38,550 nucleotides of DNA, from positions 1 to 38,550 of the forward strand of contig JADHUF010000003.1 of NCBI GenBank assembly GCA_016784625.1. The letters are read 5' to 3'. Positions 1 through 8,222 of the stretch are shown here, one piece after another. The translations under genes and the position numbers were made by a program. Source of the stretch: Candidatus Nitrosopumilus sp. (lineage in GTDB: Archaea; Thermoproteota; Nitrososphaeria; Nitrososphaerales; Nitrosopumilaceae). Position 1 is the first letter of the stretch; every line of letters begins with the position of its first letter. The notes under the pieces are model-generated. The model had not been told where the DNA came from. It searched no databases and saw nothing but the letters and a program-made list of their open reading frames with translations.

Positions 1-404
1 GAGTGGAATTAGTAATTAATTATGATGTTCCAAATCAAGAGTTAACATATTTTCATAGAATTGGAAGAACAGCTAGAGCAGGTGCAGAAGGCAGAGCAAT
101 AACATTTGTTTCATATTCATCTGTGGGAGATTGGAATCTTATCAAACGTCAAATCAAAGTTCCTCTCAGAGATTTAAATGAAGAAATGGGAATTCAAATT
201 TCAATTCCAGACCCACTAAAAAGACAAATGCCATCAAGAAGGTATGGAGGTCAATCAAGATCAAACTATTCCAGAGGAGGACGTTCTGGCGGATATGGTG
301 GATCAAACAGAGGTGGAAATCCAAGAGATGACAGAGGTAGAAGAAAAAGATATGGTGATGACAAAGGCAGTAAGAATAGCTACGGCGGACGTAGTAGATG
401 GTAA
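1..404 (+). CDS. DEAD-box RNA helicase, C-terminal end (5' partial)
   Basis: The gene runs in from before the window; the first whole codon is at base 3, so no start can be assigned. The visible part is the end of the second RecA-like domain, with motif VI reading [10 protein letters not shown] at visible residues 18-27, the arginine-finger motif of SF2 DEAD-box RNA helicases. From about residue 75 the protein becomes a low-complexity tail rich in Arg, Gly, Ser and Tyr with RGG-like repeats, typical of RNA-binding tails on cold-shock or ribosome-assembly helicases. Likely role: ATP-dependent remodelling of structured RNA in the cytoplasm. Which DEAD-box subgroup it belongs to cannot be told because the ATPase half is missing. 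Confidence 0.93.
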   Translation, partial: VELVINYDVPNQELTYFHRIGRTARAGAEGRAITFVSYSSVGDWNLIKRQIKVPLRDLNEEMGIQISIPDPLKRQMPSRRYGGQSRSNYSRGGRSGGYGGSNRGGNPRDDRGRRKRYGDDKGSKNSYGGRSRW

Positions 405-456
405 TAACTGTAAAACTTAAAGACCTGAACTTTCTAAATAATATTAAGATAAAGTA

Positions 457-690
457 ATGAACAAAGGATTTATTTTATTAAATTGTGATCTTGGCGCTGA
501 AGAGTACATTGTTGATGAATTAAAACAGATGCAACAAGTAAACAACGCATATCTTACTTTTGGAGCATATGACGTAATTGCAGAAATTCAAACAGAGAAT
601 CAAGAAGAATTTGGGAAAATGATTGCAACAATTAGAAAACTCTCCAGAGTTGTAAGTACAATGACGCTAAATGTAATTAGTCCCGAATAA
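457..690 (+). CDS. Stand-alone Lrp/AsnC ligand-binding (RAM) domain protein
   Basis: At 77 residues this is only the alpha-beta sandwich that follows the DNA-binding domain in Lrp/AsnC regulators. The fit rests on the opening strand (GFILLNCDLG), the central pattern AYLTFGAYDVIAEI and the final strand STMTLNV. There is no helix-turn-helix, so it cannot bind DNA by the usual route. Such solo domains are known in archaea and are thought to bind amino acids or to co-assemble with full-length regulators. An A/T-rich TATA-like box (about 432-441) lies 26 bases before the ATG, so this start fits a leaderless transcript. A second protein of the same type is encoded at 10307-10537. Family assignment is firm; ligand unknown. 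Confidence 0.85.
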   Translation: MNKGFILLNCDLGAEEYIVDELKQMQQVNNAYLTFGAYDVIAEIQTENQEEFGKMIATIRKLSRVVSTMTLNVISPE

Positions 691-723
691 TTGTTATAGG
701 AGTTAATTCAGGATTGTTTAAAA

Positions 724-1014
724 TTGCAAAAAATTGATTATGAAGGAAAAATTTGGGTATTAAATTACAATAATCCTGAACCACTTTTAGATCATGCCAT
801 TCACATGCTAGAAAGACATGGAGTTAAACGTGAAGACATGGAGATTACTGAAACACCAATTGCAACAGTAGGCTCAATAGTAGTAGAAATTTGGCCATAC
901 GAACTCGTCATAGGCAGAGTCAGAACAATTCGTAACGAGTCATTTATCAGCGGTACTGAATTTACAATTGAATTAAAATTAGACGAGAATGGAAATTATA
1001 TAGATTATCTTTGA
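724..1014 (+). CDS. Conserved hypothetical protein, 96 aa
   Basis: I do not recognise a named family. The protein is soluble, acidic, and has alternating strands and one helix (residues about 19-33, PEPLLDHAIHMLERHG). It has no signal peptide, membrane segment or cysteine motif. The start is TTG, as no ATG lies near the beginning of the frame; an AGGAG stretch about 22 bases upstream is too far to be a good ribosome site. The stop overlaps the TTG start of the next gene (bases 1011-1014), suggesting translational coupling and a shared transcript. Coding is supported by tight packing and an uninterrupted frame; function unknown. Confidence 0.7.
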   Translation: MQKIDYEGKIWVLNYNNPEPLLDHAIHMLERHGVKREDMEITETPIATVGSIVVEIWPYELVIGRVRTIRNESFISGTEFTIELKLDENGNYIDYL

Positions 1015-1700
1015 AGAAAAAGAAAATTCAAAATATCATAATTGTTATTGTAGTTATTGGAATTATTGGTGCAATTACAGCATATAATTATTCAGTTGAT
1101 CAAACCAAGCAAAAAGGTCTACAGTTTGGAGTAGAGTTAGAGCAAATTCAAGAAGAGATCAAAGAGATGCAAACAAAATTTTATTCAGAGAAAACTAGTT
1201 GGGAGGAAGGAGACATTACAAAAGAAGAGTTGTTACAATTCTATGAAGAGCATTTGAATGAATTCAGAGAAATAATTTCCAGATATGATGAATTAACGCC
1301 ACCAGAAATATTTGAAAGTTCAGTAGAATTGTTAAAGATCTCATCAGAGACACAATTAGAAAGTGATGAAGAATTTATTGAATGGATGAAAACAGGGGAT
1401 GAATCAGCAAAAACAAGATCAGATACACAATTCCAGGAATCCTTAGAATATGAAATGTTAGGATTAGTCGAATTCTATTCAGCAAAAACAGGTGTAAAAA
1501 ATTATGATGAGCCAGAAAAATTTGAATCACCACGAAATGATTTAACACAAAAAATTATTCAGGTAACAGAGAATATGAAAAACCAATGCGATAAAGAATT
1601 TAAAAATGAATTGGGAGAATTTGATTCAGATGAAATAGAAGTGAATTGGTTTAATTGTATAAATGAGGCACAGCAATGGAAAATCGAACATCTTCCATAG
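1011..1700 (+). CDS. Membrane-anchored extracytoplasmic hypothetical protein
   Basis: The 229-residue protein starts with a lysine-rich N-terminus followed by one hydrophobic segment (about residues 7-25, IIIVIVVIGIIGAITAY), then a long Glu/Lys-rich, mostly helical region with likely coiled-coil stretches (about 33-60 and 90-130). This predicts an N-terminal anchor with the rest outside the membrane. Two cysteines (in NQCDKEF and FNCINEA) near the C-terminus could form a disulfide. The TTG start overlaps the previous stop by four bases. No domain is recognised. Small helical secreted proteins of this kind are common in Nitrosopumilus-like genomes, but that is a general impression rather than a match. 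Confidence 0.75.
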   Translation: MKKKKIQNIIIVIVVIGIIGAITAYNYSVDQTKQKGLQFGVELEQIQEEIKEMQTKFYSEKTSWEEGDITKEELLQFYEEHLNEFREIISRYDELTPPEIFESSVELLKISSETQLESDEEFIEWMKTGDESAKTRSDTQFQESLEYEMLGLVEFYSAKTGVKNYDEPEKFESPRNDLTQKIIQVTENMKNQCDKEFKNELGEFDSDEIEVNWFNCINEAQQWKIEHLP

Positions 1701-1755
1701 TTGGAAATAGACTAGTTAACATAAACTTCTTTAAAGAATAAAATTAAAGTAAATC

Positions 1756-2514
1756 GTGGAAAAATTTTTAATCATTACAATTATTTTTGTGGGATTAATG
1801 CCACTAGCCTTTGGCGATGTAATAATACAAAATGATCAACAATACATTGGGGATGATAATTCACTGCACATTGTTGGGGAAATTCAAAATAATTTGGAGA
1901 TGCCACTGAATCAAATTAGCATTCATGTAACTTTGCTTGATGAAGATAATCAAATAATTACAACAAAGGAAACAAGTTCCCTAGTAAACATAATCATGCC
2001 TGGAATGAAAGGACCATTTGATCTTATTTTAACAAATAATGAGGCAAAAAAAACAAAATCATACTCATTGGAGTTAGACTACAAAATTAGCTCTCCAAAA
2101 AATCAAGTAATAGAGATTACTGAATCAAAGATATCAAGGGATAATCACAATAATTTGTTGATAACTGGAACCGTTAGTAATAGAGGAGACATTACTGCCA
2201 ATACAATAGCAGTGATTGCAACACTTTATGATAAAGAAGGAAATGTCGCATCAGTATCCAGAGTCCACCCAGAGCCAGACTATCTAAGAGCAGAAGATAA
2301 TGCATTCTTTCTAGTAGCGCTGCCAGATAAAATCCAAACTAGTGAAATTAATGGTTATACACTAATTGCAGAATCAGAAGAATACGCAGCTGTTCCAGAA
2401 TTTCCTATAGGAACACTAGTTTTGTTAGTAGGCTCATTGTCTGCATATATTGGAATCACAAAGTTTTCAGGTAGAATCATAACAAATCTAATTTCTGCAA
2501 CAAGTCTAAAGTAG
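1756..2514 (+). CDS. Secreted protein with two FxLYD-like domains and PEF-type C-terminal anchor
   Basis: The protein has a signal peptide (residues 1-20, ending near PLAFGD) and two beta-sandwich repeats that resemble FxLYD domains. The first carries LHIVGEIQNN and VTLLDEDNQ; the second has LLITGTVSNR and VIATLYDKEGNV. The C-terminus has VPEFPIG followed by a hydrophobic stretch and a basic end, like the archaeal PEF-CTERM tails used for surface anchoring or processing. It is therefore probably exposed on the cell surface. The start is GTG at 1756; a TTTAAAG box about 26 bases upstream supports it. Its last 38 bases overlap the convergent gene that follows. Ligand or role unknown. Confidence 0.83.
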   Translation: MEKFLIITIIFVGLMPLAFGDVIIQNDQQYIGDDNSLHIVGEIQNNLEMPLNQISIHVTLLDEDNQIITTKETSSLVNIIMPGMKGPFDLILTNNEAKKTKSYSLELDYKISSPKNQVIEITESKISRDNHNNLLITGTVSNRGDITANTIAVIATLYDKEGNVASVSRVHPEPDYLRAEDNAFFLVALPDKIQTSEINGYTLIAESEEYAAVPEFPIGTLVLLVGSLSAYIGITKFSGRIITNLISATSLK

Positions 2515-2935
2515 GAAGAATTTCTTCCAATAGAGTCGTTTTCTCAAGAGGGGTTGCCTTTGAGAATTTTATCTGAAAAGTAATTGTCAACATATCTTGA
2601 TCAGTATGAGAAATTCTAATAGAGTGAACATGACGATTAGTTTGAGATAAAAAATTTTTCCATTTTTGTAAATGCTCAGTTACACGAGTTACATTTTTTT
2701 CTACTTCAGAAATATTAGTGTCCAAATCAGTATCAAATAATCTAAACTTTACAAGAGGAATTAAAATCGCCCCACCTGAAACCTTATCATGATTTTTTAA
2801 CATGGATAAAACGATTTCTTCAGAATTTTCTTTAGGATAAATAGCACCATAATCAGGATCAAAATATCCTGCAATCAATTTTTTAGAATCATATATACGA
2901 AAATATGTTTCATCTAATTCTAATTTCCACAACAT
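2477..2935 (-). CDS. Conserved hypothetical protein, 152 aa
   Basis: A soluble 152-residue protein with no recognised domain. It begins with beta-rich sequence (LWKLELDETYFRIYDSKKLIAGYF), has a helical middle (about 75-95) and ends in a leucine-rich helix. No cysteine motif, signal peptide or membrane segment is seen. Its 3' end overlaps the preceding convergent gene by 38 bases, an unusually long overlap, yet both frames remain open. The start ATG faces the divergent gene at 3009, leaving a 73-base region that must hold both promoters. Function unknown. Confidence 0.72.
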   Translation of the reverse strand: MLWKLELDETYFRIYDSKKLIAGYFDPDYGAIYPKENSEEIVLSMLKNHDKVSGGAILIPLVKFRLFDTDLDTNISEVEKNVTRVTEHLQKWKNFLSQTNRHVHSIRISHTDQDMLTITFQIKFSKATPLEKTTLLEEILPTLDLLQKLDLL

Positions 2936-3008
2936 TTAGGAAGTAATTTGTGAATAAATAAACGATTAACCAAAGACAATTAAATAAACTAGGAAACGTA
3001 GAAAAAGT

Positions 3009-3353
3009 ATGGGAATTTCTAAAGAGAATAAAGATTTCATCGATAGTTTAGTAGACTATTACATTAGTGAAGCAGAATCATACAAACAAATTGCAGAGAA
3101 TTTTGTCCCAGAAGTAGAGTCCGTTCCAGATACAGCATTTGGAATCATCACAGGATGTGTTTATTCTAGCTTTTTACAAACATATCAAAATCAACAAACG
3201 GCCCCAAGTTTAGAAGATATGAATGAGTTTAATCAAATAATAAAAACACGCGCATCATTAATCAAAAAATCAATACTTGGACCATCAAAGTTACAAGCAG
3301 ATAAAGAAGACTCAGAGAGGATACCTGATTCAGATTCAACAGAAGAGTCATAA
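3009..3353 (+). CDS. Hypothetical acidic protein, 114 aa
   Basis: A small soluble protein, mainly helical, with an acidic, Ser-rich C-terminal tail (DSERIPDSDSTEES) that is probably disordered. No motif points to a function. A good A/T box (AATTAAATAAAC, about 2978-2989) sits 20-31 bases before the ATG, which supports a leaderless start here. Five bases after the stop is a near-perfect palindrome (3358-3383). The protein contains one cysteine and no metal motif. It is not recognisable beyond being a probable lineage-specific thaumarchaeal gene. Confidence 0.7.
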   Translation: MGISKENKDFIDSLVDYYISEAESYKQIAENFVPEVESVPDTAFGIITGCVYSSFLQTYQNQQTAPSLEDMNEFNQIIKTRASLIKKSILGPSKLQADKEDSERIPDSDSTEES

Positions 3354-3357
3354 TTAA

Positions 3358-3383
3358 AAAGAGTGTCCAATTGGACACCCTTT
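3358..3383. repeat. 26-bp near-perfect palindrome after 3009-3353 gene
   Basis: The core GTGTCCAATTGGACAC (3363-3378) is a perfect 16-bp palindrome, extended by AAAG/CTTT-type arms with a single mismatched pair. As RNA it would fold to an 11-bp stem closed by AAUU; as DNA it looks like a dimeric regulator site. It lies five bases after a stop codon, but only three T residues follow directly, so it is not a classic intrinsic terminator. The remaining stretch to 3548 contains no recognisable RNA gene; only weak short inverted repeats are seen. Confidence 0.5.
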
Positions 3384-3548
3384 AGGGCACGAACGTATTA
3401 TCGTTGGTTATGAATCTAGGTTTGGTTTACGATACCAAGAGTTAGTGATTTTCTATTAAAACACTTACGTAGAAATCATCAGTAACTATGATGTTCAAAA
3501 TATGAAATATCAGTTACAGTTTAATGGTATTTAGATAAAATAGGAATT

Positions 3549-3993
3549 ATGAATGTGGATGGAAGTAAAATCATCTTTGGTTTAGGAGTATCCTCAGCTG
3601 TAGCAATAGCTGTATTTGCATTATATTTCTCAATTCGTTAAAGATAAATCATCAAGAAAACCCAAGAATGCATTGTCTGCTACAAATGAATTTAAAATTA
3701 CACAAATAGTCGATAATGGTCAAATGGTCCAATTAACATTAATTGAAAATGTGTCAACTGAACCAATCTCACAAAAACAAATGATCATAGAAAATGTTTC
3801 AAAAAAACTTGATGCAGAAACTAAAGAACAAGTTATGCCATTATTAGAGGCAATAATGTCAGCTCAACCAACTGTCAATATCAAAACATATCAGCAAACA
3901 CAAATTACAATAGCAATGCCAAAATCAAGATACAACAACATTGGAAGACCTCAAGTTGGAAGTACACTTGAGATAGATTTGAAAAAAACCTAA
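3549..3993 (+). CDS. N-terminally anchored hypothetical protein, split by a +1 frameshift
   Basis: Two frames join here. The first runs ATG 3549 to TAA 3639 and encodes 30 residues, almost all one transmembrane helix ([20 protein letters not shown]) ending FSIR. The second, one base ahead, continues [12 protein letters not shown] and runs to 3993 as a mixed alpha/beta domain rich in Gln and Thr. Skipping one base at CGT-TAA (3636-3641) gives a 147-residue protein with a helix, a basic juxtamembrane stretch and an external or cytoplasmic domain. The downstream frame alone would need a TTG start at 3616 whose first codons merely overlap the membrane segment. Explanations are an extra T (mutation or read error) or a programmed +1 shift at a stop codon. 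The stop shares four bases with the next gene's stop. Function unknown. Confidence 0.62.
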
Positions 3994-6017
3994 AGATGTG
4001 AATTTATCTCATCAATTGTAGTTAACGGTAAAGAACAAGAAAAATCCTTACAAACAAACACAGAAGTTTTATCTGCAAAGTTTTTTCCAGCAAAGAAAGG
4101 ATATTCAGATAAACTTTCTAATTGAATAGAGTTTTGAACTGTAACGATAAATGAATTAGGCAAATAATCTGTAAGAAGGGATTGACACAGCTTAGAATTT
4201 TCTTGATTGATAATAGTAATCTCTATTGGTTTTTGCAAATAGTTAAAAATCGTATTAAGCAAATATCCAAATCCAAATGGATTTTCAGCTGCCATTTGTG
4301 CCTGAGATTCTAGAATTTTTGTGGAAATATCTAGAAAATTTTGCTTTTGAGACATATGATATAATCTTAGCATTACAGATGCTGAAACAGAATTTCCAGA
4401 TGGTAATGATAAATCATAATTACTTTTTGGGCGAATAATTAATTTTTCATGATCATCAGACGTCATAAAAAAGCTATTAGTTTTTGAATCCCAAAAGTGA
4501 TCAACTAAGTGATTTCCTAATTTCAAAGCTAGTTTGAGATATTTAGAATCAGGCTCAATCTCAAAGACATCAAGTAATGCATTTGTAAAATAAGAATAAT
4601 CCTCAAGATACCCATCAATTTTTGCAGTTTTATTTTTGTAAGTTCTTAATAATTTGCCATCAACGATTAGATTTTTTTCAATAAATGAAATGCATTCTTT
4701 TGAAGCATCAAGATATTTTGAATCATTTGTTACACGATAGCCTTTTGCAAATGCAGTAATCATTAAAGAATTCCATGAGACTAGTACCTTGTCATCCAAA
4801 CCAGGCCAAATTCGATTTGAGCGAACTTTGAGTAATTTCTCAGAACAAGATTTTAAAATTTCTTTAACCTTGTCTTCTGAAACTCCAAAGTTAAAGGCAA
4901 CAGTAGAGATGTTGAGATTATTACACAAAATATTATTTCCCTCCCAATTTCCCCCATCAGTTACATCATAAAATAGACAAAACAGATCAGCATCACTGCC
5001 AAGAATTTCTTTAATTTCACTTTTGTTCCAAACATAAAATTTGCCTTCTACTCCTTCTGAATCTGCATCATATGCAGAATAAAATCCGCCTTCTGGCAAA
5101 GTCATTTCACGCAATACAAAATCAAGTGTTTGTGTTAGTACTTCAAGATAGAAAGGATCCTTTGTTATTTGATAAGCTTCTGCATAATTTACTGGAATCA
5201 ATGCATTATCATAAAGCATCTTTTCAAAATGCGGTACCAACCACCTTGCATCAGTAGAATATCTATGAAATCCACCTCCAATTTGATCAAATATTCCTCC
5301 TTTTGCCATTTTTTTGAGAGTTTTGAGCGCAAATTCATTGAATTTTGATAGACCAGCAAGTTTTGCATAGCGAAACAAAAACGATACATTTGCAGCATTT
5401 GGAAATTTTGGTGCAGAGCCAAATCCACCATATGTAGCATCACCTAATTGAAACAAATTCATTGCAGCCTCATCAAGTATGCTTCTCTCTAATTTTGCAG
5501 GAACAGTAATTTTCTCTGCTTTTTGTAATGTATTTAGAAAATTCTCTGCTGATTTTTCAATGTCTTTTGGTTTTTCCCTCCAAGCTTGTGAGAGTTGTCG
5601 GCATATACTTCCAAATCCTGGACGTCCGTAAGAATCTAGAACTGGAAAATAAGTTCCAGCATAAAATGGCTTTTGATCAGGAGTTAAAAAGATACTCAAG
5701 GGCCAACCGCCTTGACCTGTTGCTATCTGACAGACTTTTTGATAGATATCATCAATGTCAGGTCTTTCTTCTCTGTCAACTTTGATGTTTATAAAATTCT
5801 CATTCATGAATTTTGCAACTTCATCATTTTCAAATGATTCATGAGCCATTACATGGCACCAATGACATGCACTGTATCCAATGCTAAGAAAAATTGGTTT
5901 ATTCTCATCTTTTGCTTTTTTTAATGCTTCATCATTCCATGAATACCAATCTACAGGATTGTTTGCATGTTGAAGTAGATATGGACTAGTTTCATGAATT
6001 AGTTTATTTTCAGTCAC
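3990..6017 (-). CDS. Thioredoxin domain-containing protein, DUF255/YyaL (SPATA20) family
   Basis: At 675 residues the protein is full length for the YyaL/SPATA20 family. The N-terminal thioredoxin-like domain opens with the family hallmark [21 protein letters not shown] and has a CHWC active site at residues 51-54, followed by [11 protein letters not shown] and [12 protein letters not shown]. The rest is an (alpha/alpha)6-barrel like that of N-acylglucosamine epimerases (for example [22 protein letters not shown]). The biochemical role of the family is not settled; a cytoplasmic redox or sugar-related activity is usually suggested. The start is GTG at 6017, with a possible A/T box about 6032-6043. 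The 3' end shares its stop tetranucleotide with the convergent gene. Confidence 0.95.
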   Translation of the reverse strand: MTENKLIHETSPYLLQHANNPVDWYSWNDEALKKAKDENKPIFLSIGYSACHWCHVMAHESFENDEVAKFMNENFINIKVDREERPDIDDIYQKVCQIATGQGGWPLSIFLTPDQKPFYAGTYFPVLDSYGRPGFGSICRQLSQAWREKPKDIEKSAENFLNTLQKAEKITVPAKLERSILDEAAMNLFQLGDATYGGFGSAPKFPNAANVSFLFRYAKLAGLSKFNEFALKTLKKMAKGGIFDQIGGGFHRYSTDARWLVPHFEKMLYDNALIPVNYAEAYQITKDPFYLEVLTQTLDFVLREMTLPEGGFYSAYDADSEGVEGKFYVWNKSEIKEILGSDADLFCLFYDVTDGGNWEGNNILCNNLNISTVAFNFGVSEDKVKEILKSCSEKLLKVRSNRIWPGLDDKVLVSWNSLMITAFAKGYRVTNDSKYLDASKECISFIEKNLIVDGKLLRTYKNKTAKIDGYLEDYSYFTNALLDVFEIEPDSKYLKLALKLGNHLVDHFWDSKTNSFFMTSDDHEKLIIRPKSNYDLSLPSGNSVSASVMLRLYHMSQKQNFLDISTKILESQAQMAAENPFGFGYLLNTIFNYLQKPIEITIINQENSKLCQSLLTDYLPNSFIVTVQNSIQLESLSEYPFFAGKNFADKTSVFVCKDFSCSLPLTTIDEINSHL

Positions 6018-6056
6018 AGCAAATCTAACTCTTTAGAATATTTGTACCTAGATCAG

Positions 6057-6290
6057 TTATCCCCAGATTCCTCGACCTTCAGTTATTTCATAAATTCTAA
6101 CATTGATTTTGCCAAGTAGTTTTACTTTAGATTTGTGGGCTTTTTTGTCATGACTGTAATTTTTTTTTTCAACTAGCTCTTGTAATCGTTTTAACTGCTC
6201 TAGTGAAAGTTTTTTAAATTCATTTTTAGAGCTTGAAATGAGATTCAGTAATTTTACACGTTCTTTGTCTTCATCAGTAATTTCAGTCAC
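6057..6290 (-). CDS. Small basic hypothetical protein, 77 aa
   Basis: A charged, mostly helical 77-residue protein with Lys/Glu-rich segments (DEDKERVKLLNL, LEQLKRLQELVEKK) and a short C-terminal beta part (KINVRIYEITEGRGIWG). There are no cysteines and no membrane segment. The start is GTG at 6290, 23 bases after the stop of the frameshifted secreted gene upstream on the same strand, so it may be co-transcribed with it. Its stop is followed after about 40 bases by the start of the thioredoxin-domain gene on the same strand. No family recognised. Confidence 0.6.
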   Translation of the reverse strand: MTEITDEDKERVKLLNLISSSKNEFKKLSLEQLKRLQELVEKKNYSHDKKAHKSKVKLLGKINVRIYEITEGRGIWG

Positions 6291-6313
6291 AAAACTAGAC
6301 TTGTTATGGTCCT

Positions 6314-6818
6314 TTATTTTTCTAATGCACGAAATGCAAGATAATATTCAATTTTTTGCTCAGTTGTCAGGTCTTTAGAGCATAATGACAATCCACAAAC
6401 ATTACCTGAGTTAATCTCAGAATTATTAGTTCCTACTGCTTTGAATCCAAATGAATATCCTTGTTTGCCAATAGTACTAGTAGTTGATTTTGAATTCATT
6501 ATAGCTAGTGCATCAGTTGAGACATAGTTTGTTTCAGATGTAATGCCACCAAATCCAGTACCAGAAGTCTCCCATTGATAAAATATTTCTCCTGTTCCTT
6601 GACCTAATGCAAATATTGTAATTGCATCATTTGCACCAGTTGTAACTGCAACATCATGAGCCCTTTAACACAGTACAGACATTGTTTGAAATATTGGTTC
6701 CTCCTAATTCCACATACCCATCTACGGGTTGCATTAAAAACCCAATCAAGACAAGAAATACTGCAATTCCTAAAATTCTAGAAATCAAATTATTACAAAT
6801 TTGATTATTCAAACCCAT
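6314..6818 (-). pseudogene. Secreted hypothetical protein broken by a 1-base frameshift
   Basis: Reading from ATG 6818 (or in-frame ATG 6830), the first frame gives a signal peptide (ILGIAVFLVLIGFLMQ, then PVDGYVELGGTN) and reaches NNVCTVLKGS then TGA. One base further on, a second frame continues AHDVAVTTGANDAITIFALG and is open to 6314, ending EYYLAFRALEK. Removing one G from the GGG run (complement of 6661-6663) joins them as TVLK-AHDVAV, a 167-residue secreted protein with three cysteines outside the signal peptide. Only the last 61 residues remain as an ATG-started frame (6499-6314). A single extra G in a homopolymer suggests a recent mutation or a read error rather than old decay, since the downstream frame is intact. 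Function unknown. Confidence 0.75.
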
Positions 6819-6905
6819 CAATGTCCCCATATGACGAAATTAGCACCTTCATACTTAAAGAAGACCTAAAATGTAATTTCAAATTTGACAAAATATGGCT
6901 ACAAA

Positions 6906-6925
6906 ATGATACTTGCATGATACTT
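6906..6925. repeat. Direct repeat ATGATACTT x2, 11-bp period
   Basis: Two exact copies of ATGATACTT (6906-6914 and 6917-6925) repeat with an 11-base period, one turn of the helix, directly before the A/T promoter box of the alcohol dehydrogenase gene. This is the geometry of an activator or repressor site. A third copy occurs at 38166-38174 in another intergenic region. No known regulator can be named. Confidence 0.4.
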
Positions 6926-6964
6926 TAGCGAATCTTAAAATTTCGTAAAATTATTTACCAAATC

Positions 6965-7999
6965 ATGGAAAAGATGCGCGCAATGGTACTCTCAGAATGC
7001 GATAAAATTGAGAATAATCCACTAAAACTAACTCAGATAGATAGACACCAAATCCAAAGACCAAATGAAATCCTACTCCAAATTGAAGCATGTGGTGTTT
7101 GTCACTCTCAACTACATGGAATTGAAGGAGACTGGAAAGATTTAGGAATTCCACCAACACTCCCTACAGTTCCAGGACATGAAGTAGTTGGCAAAGTAGT
7201 ACAGATTGGCGATGCAGTTACAAAATTCAAAGTAGGTGACAGAGCAGGAATTACTCCACTGTTAGAAGCATGCAAAGAGTGTCAGTATTGCAAAGAAGGA
7301 AAAGAGTATCTCTGTGAATCATCAATTATTTTAGGAGAGTCATTAAAAGGAGGATACACAGAATACGTTACAGTTACTGAAGACTTTGCAACAAAGGTTC
7401 CTGATTCCATGAAACCAGAATATGCAGCACCATTGTTTTGTGCAGGGATTACAGCATACAAGGCAGTAAAAGCAGCAGAACCAAATTCACATAAAAAAAT
7501 TGGAATCTGTGGAATTGGTGGAGTAGGACATATGGCAGTACAGTTTGCAAAGGTACAAGGTTGTGATGTTATAGCATTTTCTAGATCTCAAAACCATCTT
7601 GATGTTGCAAAAAGACTAGGTGCAATTGATGCAATGAAGTTTTCTGAAAACCAACAAGAATTTCTAGATACACTAAAAGAAAAACACGGATTACTTGATG
7701 CTGCAATTGTATTTGCACCAGCAGACATTGTTACTGATACTGCACTCAAGGCAATCAAGAAAGGAGGAATGGTAGTTATTGCAACAATTGGTGAGAATCC
7801 ATCATTTGTAGCATTTGAAGAAAAAACAATCAGAGGAACTCTAATTGGCTCTACTGCAGACATGGAGCAAGTAATCAAAATTTGTGATGAAGAAAATCTC
7901 GAGGTGATTACTGAAACATTTCCATTAGAAAAAGCAAATGAGGTACTAAAAAAATTAAAAAACTCTGAAATTGAAGCAAGGGCAGTCTTGATTCCTTGA
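6965..7999 (+). CDS. Zinc-dependent alcohol dehydrogenase (MDR family)
   Basis: A complete 344-residue medium-chain dehydrogenase. Catalytic zinc ligands appear in CGVCHS (Cys near residue 43) and the GHE motif (PGHEVVG, about 71-73). The structural zinc lobe has CKECQYCKEGKEYLC (about 102-117). The NAD(P)-binding Rossmann motif is GIGGVGHMAVQFA (about 182-194). This fits an AdhP-like or cinnamyl-alcohol-type enzyme interconverting alcohols and aldehydes; the true substrate cannot be read from sequence. An A/T box (about 6935-6942) lies near -26 and the ATATGATACTT-type direct repeat is just upstream, suggesting single-gene regulation. Start ATG 6965, although a second ATG (MRAMVL) follows three codons later. 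Confidence 0.93.
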   Translation: MEKMRAMVLSECDKIENNPLKLTQIDRHQIQRPNEILLQIEACGVCHSQLHGIEGDWKDLGIPPTLPTVPGHEVVGKVVQIGDAVTKFKVGDRAGITPLLEACKECQYCKEGKEYLCESSIILGESLKGGYTEYVTVTEDFATKVPDSMKPEYAAPLFCAGITAYKAVKAAEPNSHKKIGICGIGGVGHMAVQFAKVQGCDVIAFSRSQNHLDVAKRLGAIDAMKFSENQQEFLDTLKEKHGLLDAAIVFAPADIVTDTALKAIKKGGMVVIATIGENPSFVAFEEKTIRGTLIGSTADMEQVIKICDEENLEVITETFPLEKANEVLKKLKNSEIEARAVLIP

Positions 8000-8006
8000 T
8001 TTTTGG

Positions 8007-8016
8007 CTTAAATATT
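8007..8016 (+). promoter_or_regulatory. TATA-like box for the 50-aa Cys/His protein
   Basis: CTTAAATATT is centred about 25 bases before ATG 8037, the spacing expected for a leaderless archaeal transcript. It supports the short gene that follows as real. Confidence 0.5.
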
Positions 8017-8036
8017 GGAGGGATTGATTTTCTACT

Positions 8037-8189
8037 ATGAATTGCAAGAGATGTCATCATACAGATGAGGCCCACACACAAAATGATGACAGTAATTCAA
8101 TTATCAAGGCAGGAAAATGTCAAATCCCAACTTGTACATGTCAGCAGTATTTAGACCCGATTCAAAAAATTGATGAAGAGTTGTTGTAA
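8037..8189 (+). CDS. Small Cys/His-rich (zinc-binding) protein, 50 aa
   Basis: The 50-residue peptide begins MNCKRCHHTDEAH and later has CQIPTCTCQQY. The set CxxCHH...C...C-x-C gives five cysteines and three histidines, enough for one zinc site or another metal site. It ends with an acidic helix (IQKIDEELL). A clear TATA-like box is positioned at -26 from the ATG. Genes this size are often missed. The clustered metal ligands make chance unlikely. Role unknown; a small zinc-knuckle or electron-transfer partner are both possible. Confidence 0.6.
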   Translation: MNCKRCHHTDEAHTQNDDSNSIIKAGKCQIPTCTCQQYLDPIQKIDEELL

Positions 8190-8192
8190 CAA

Positions 8193-8202
8193 TTCATATA
8201 TC
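8193..8202 (+). promoter_or_regulatory. TATA box for 8223-8456 gene
   Basis: TTCATATATC is centred 25 bases before ATG 8223, one of the cleanest TATA-like boxes in the window and consistent with leaderless initiation. Confidence 0.55.
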
Positions 8203-8222
8203 AAAATCTTTTCTGATTAATC

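Noticed and set aside
3384..3548. Possible RNA gene in the intergenic region
   Set aside because: No tRNA-like cloverleaf, box C/D pattern or strong stem was found beyond six-base arms such as GTAACT/AGTTAC.
4789..5785. Several open frames on the plus strand and one in another minus frame inside the thioredoxin-domain gene
   Set aside because: They lie wholly within a well-recognised 675-residue gene, start without promoter boxes and give unrecognisable, compositionally odd proteins.
6783..6806. Inverted repeat AATCAAATT...AATTTGATT
   Set aside because: It lies inside the signal-peptide coding part of the frameshifted gene and consists of A/T-rich codons; chance is likely.
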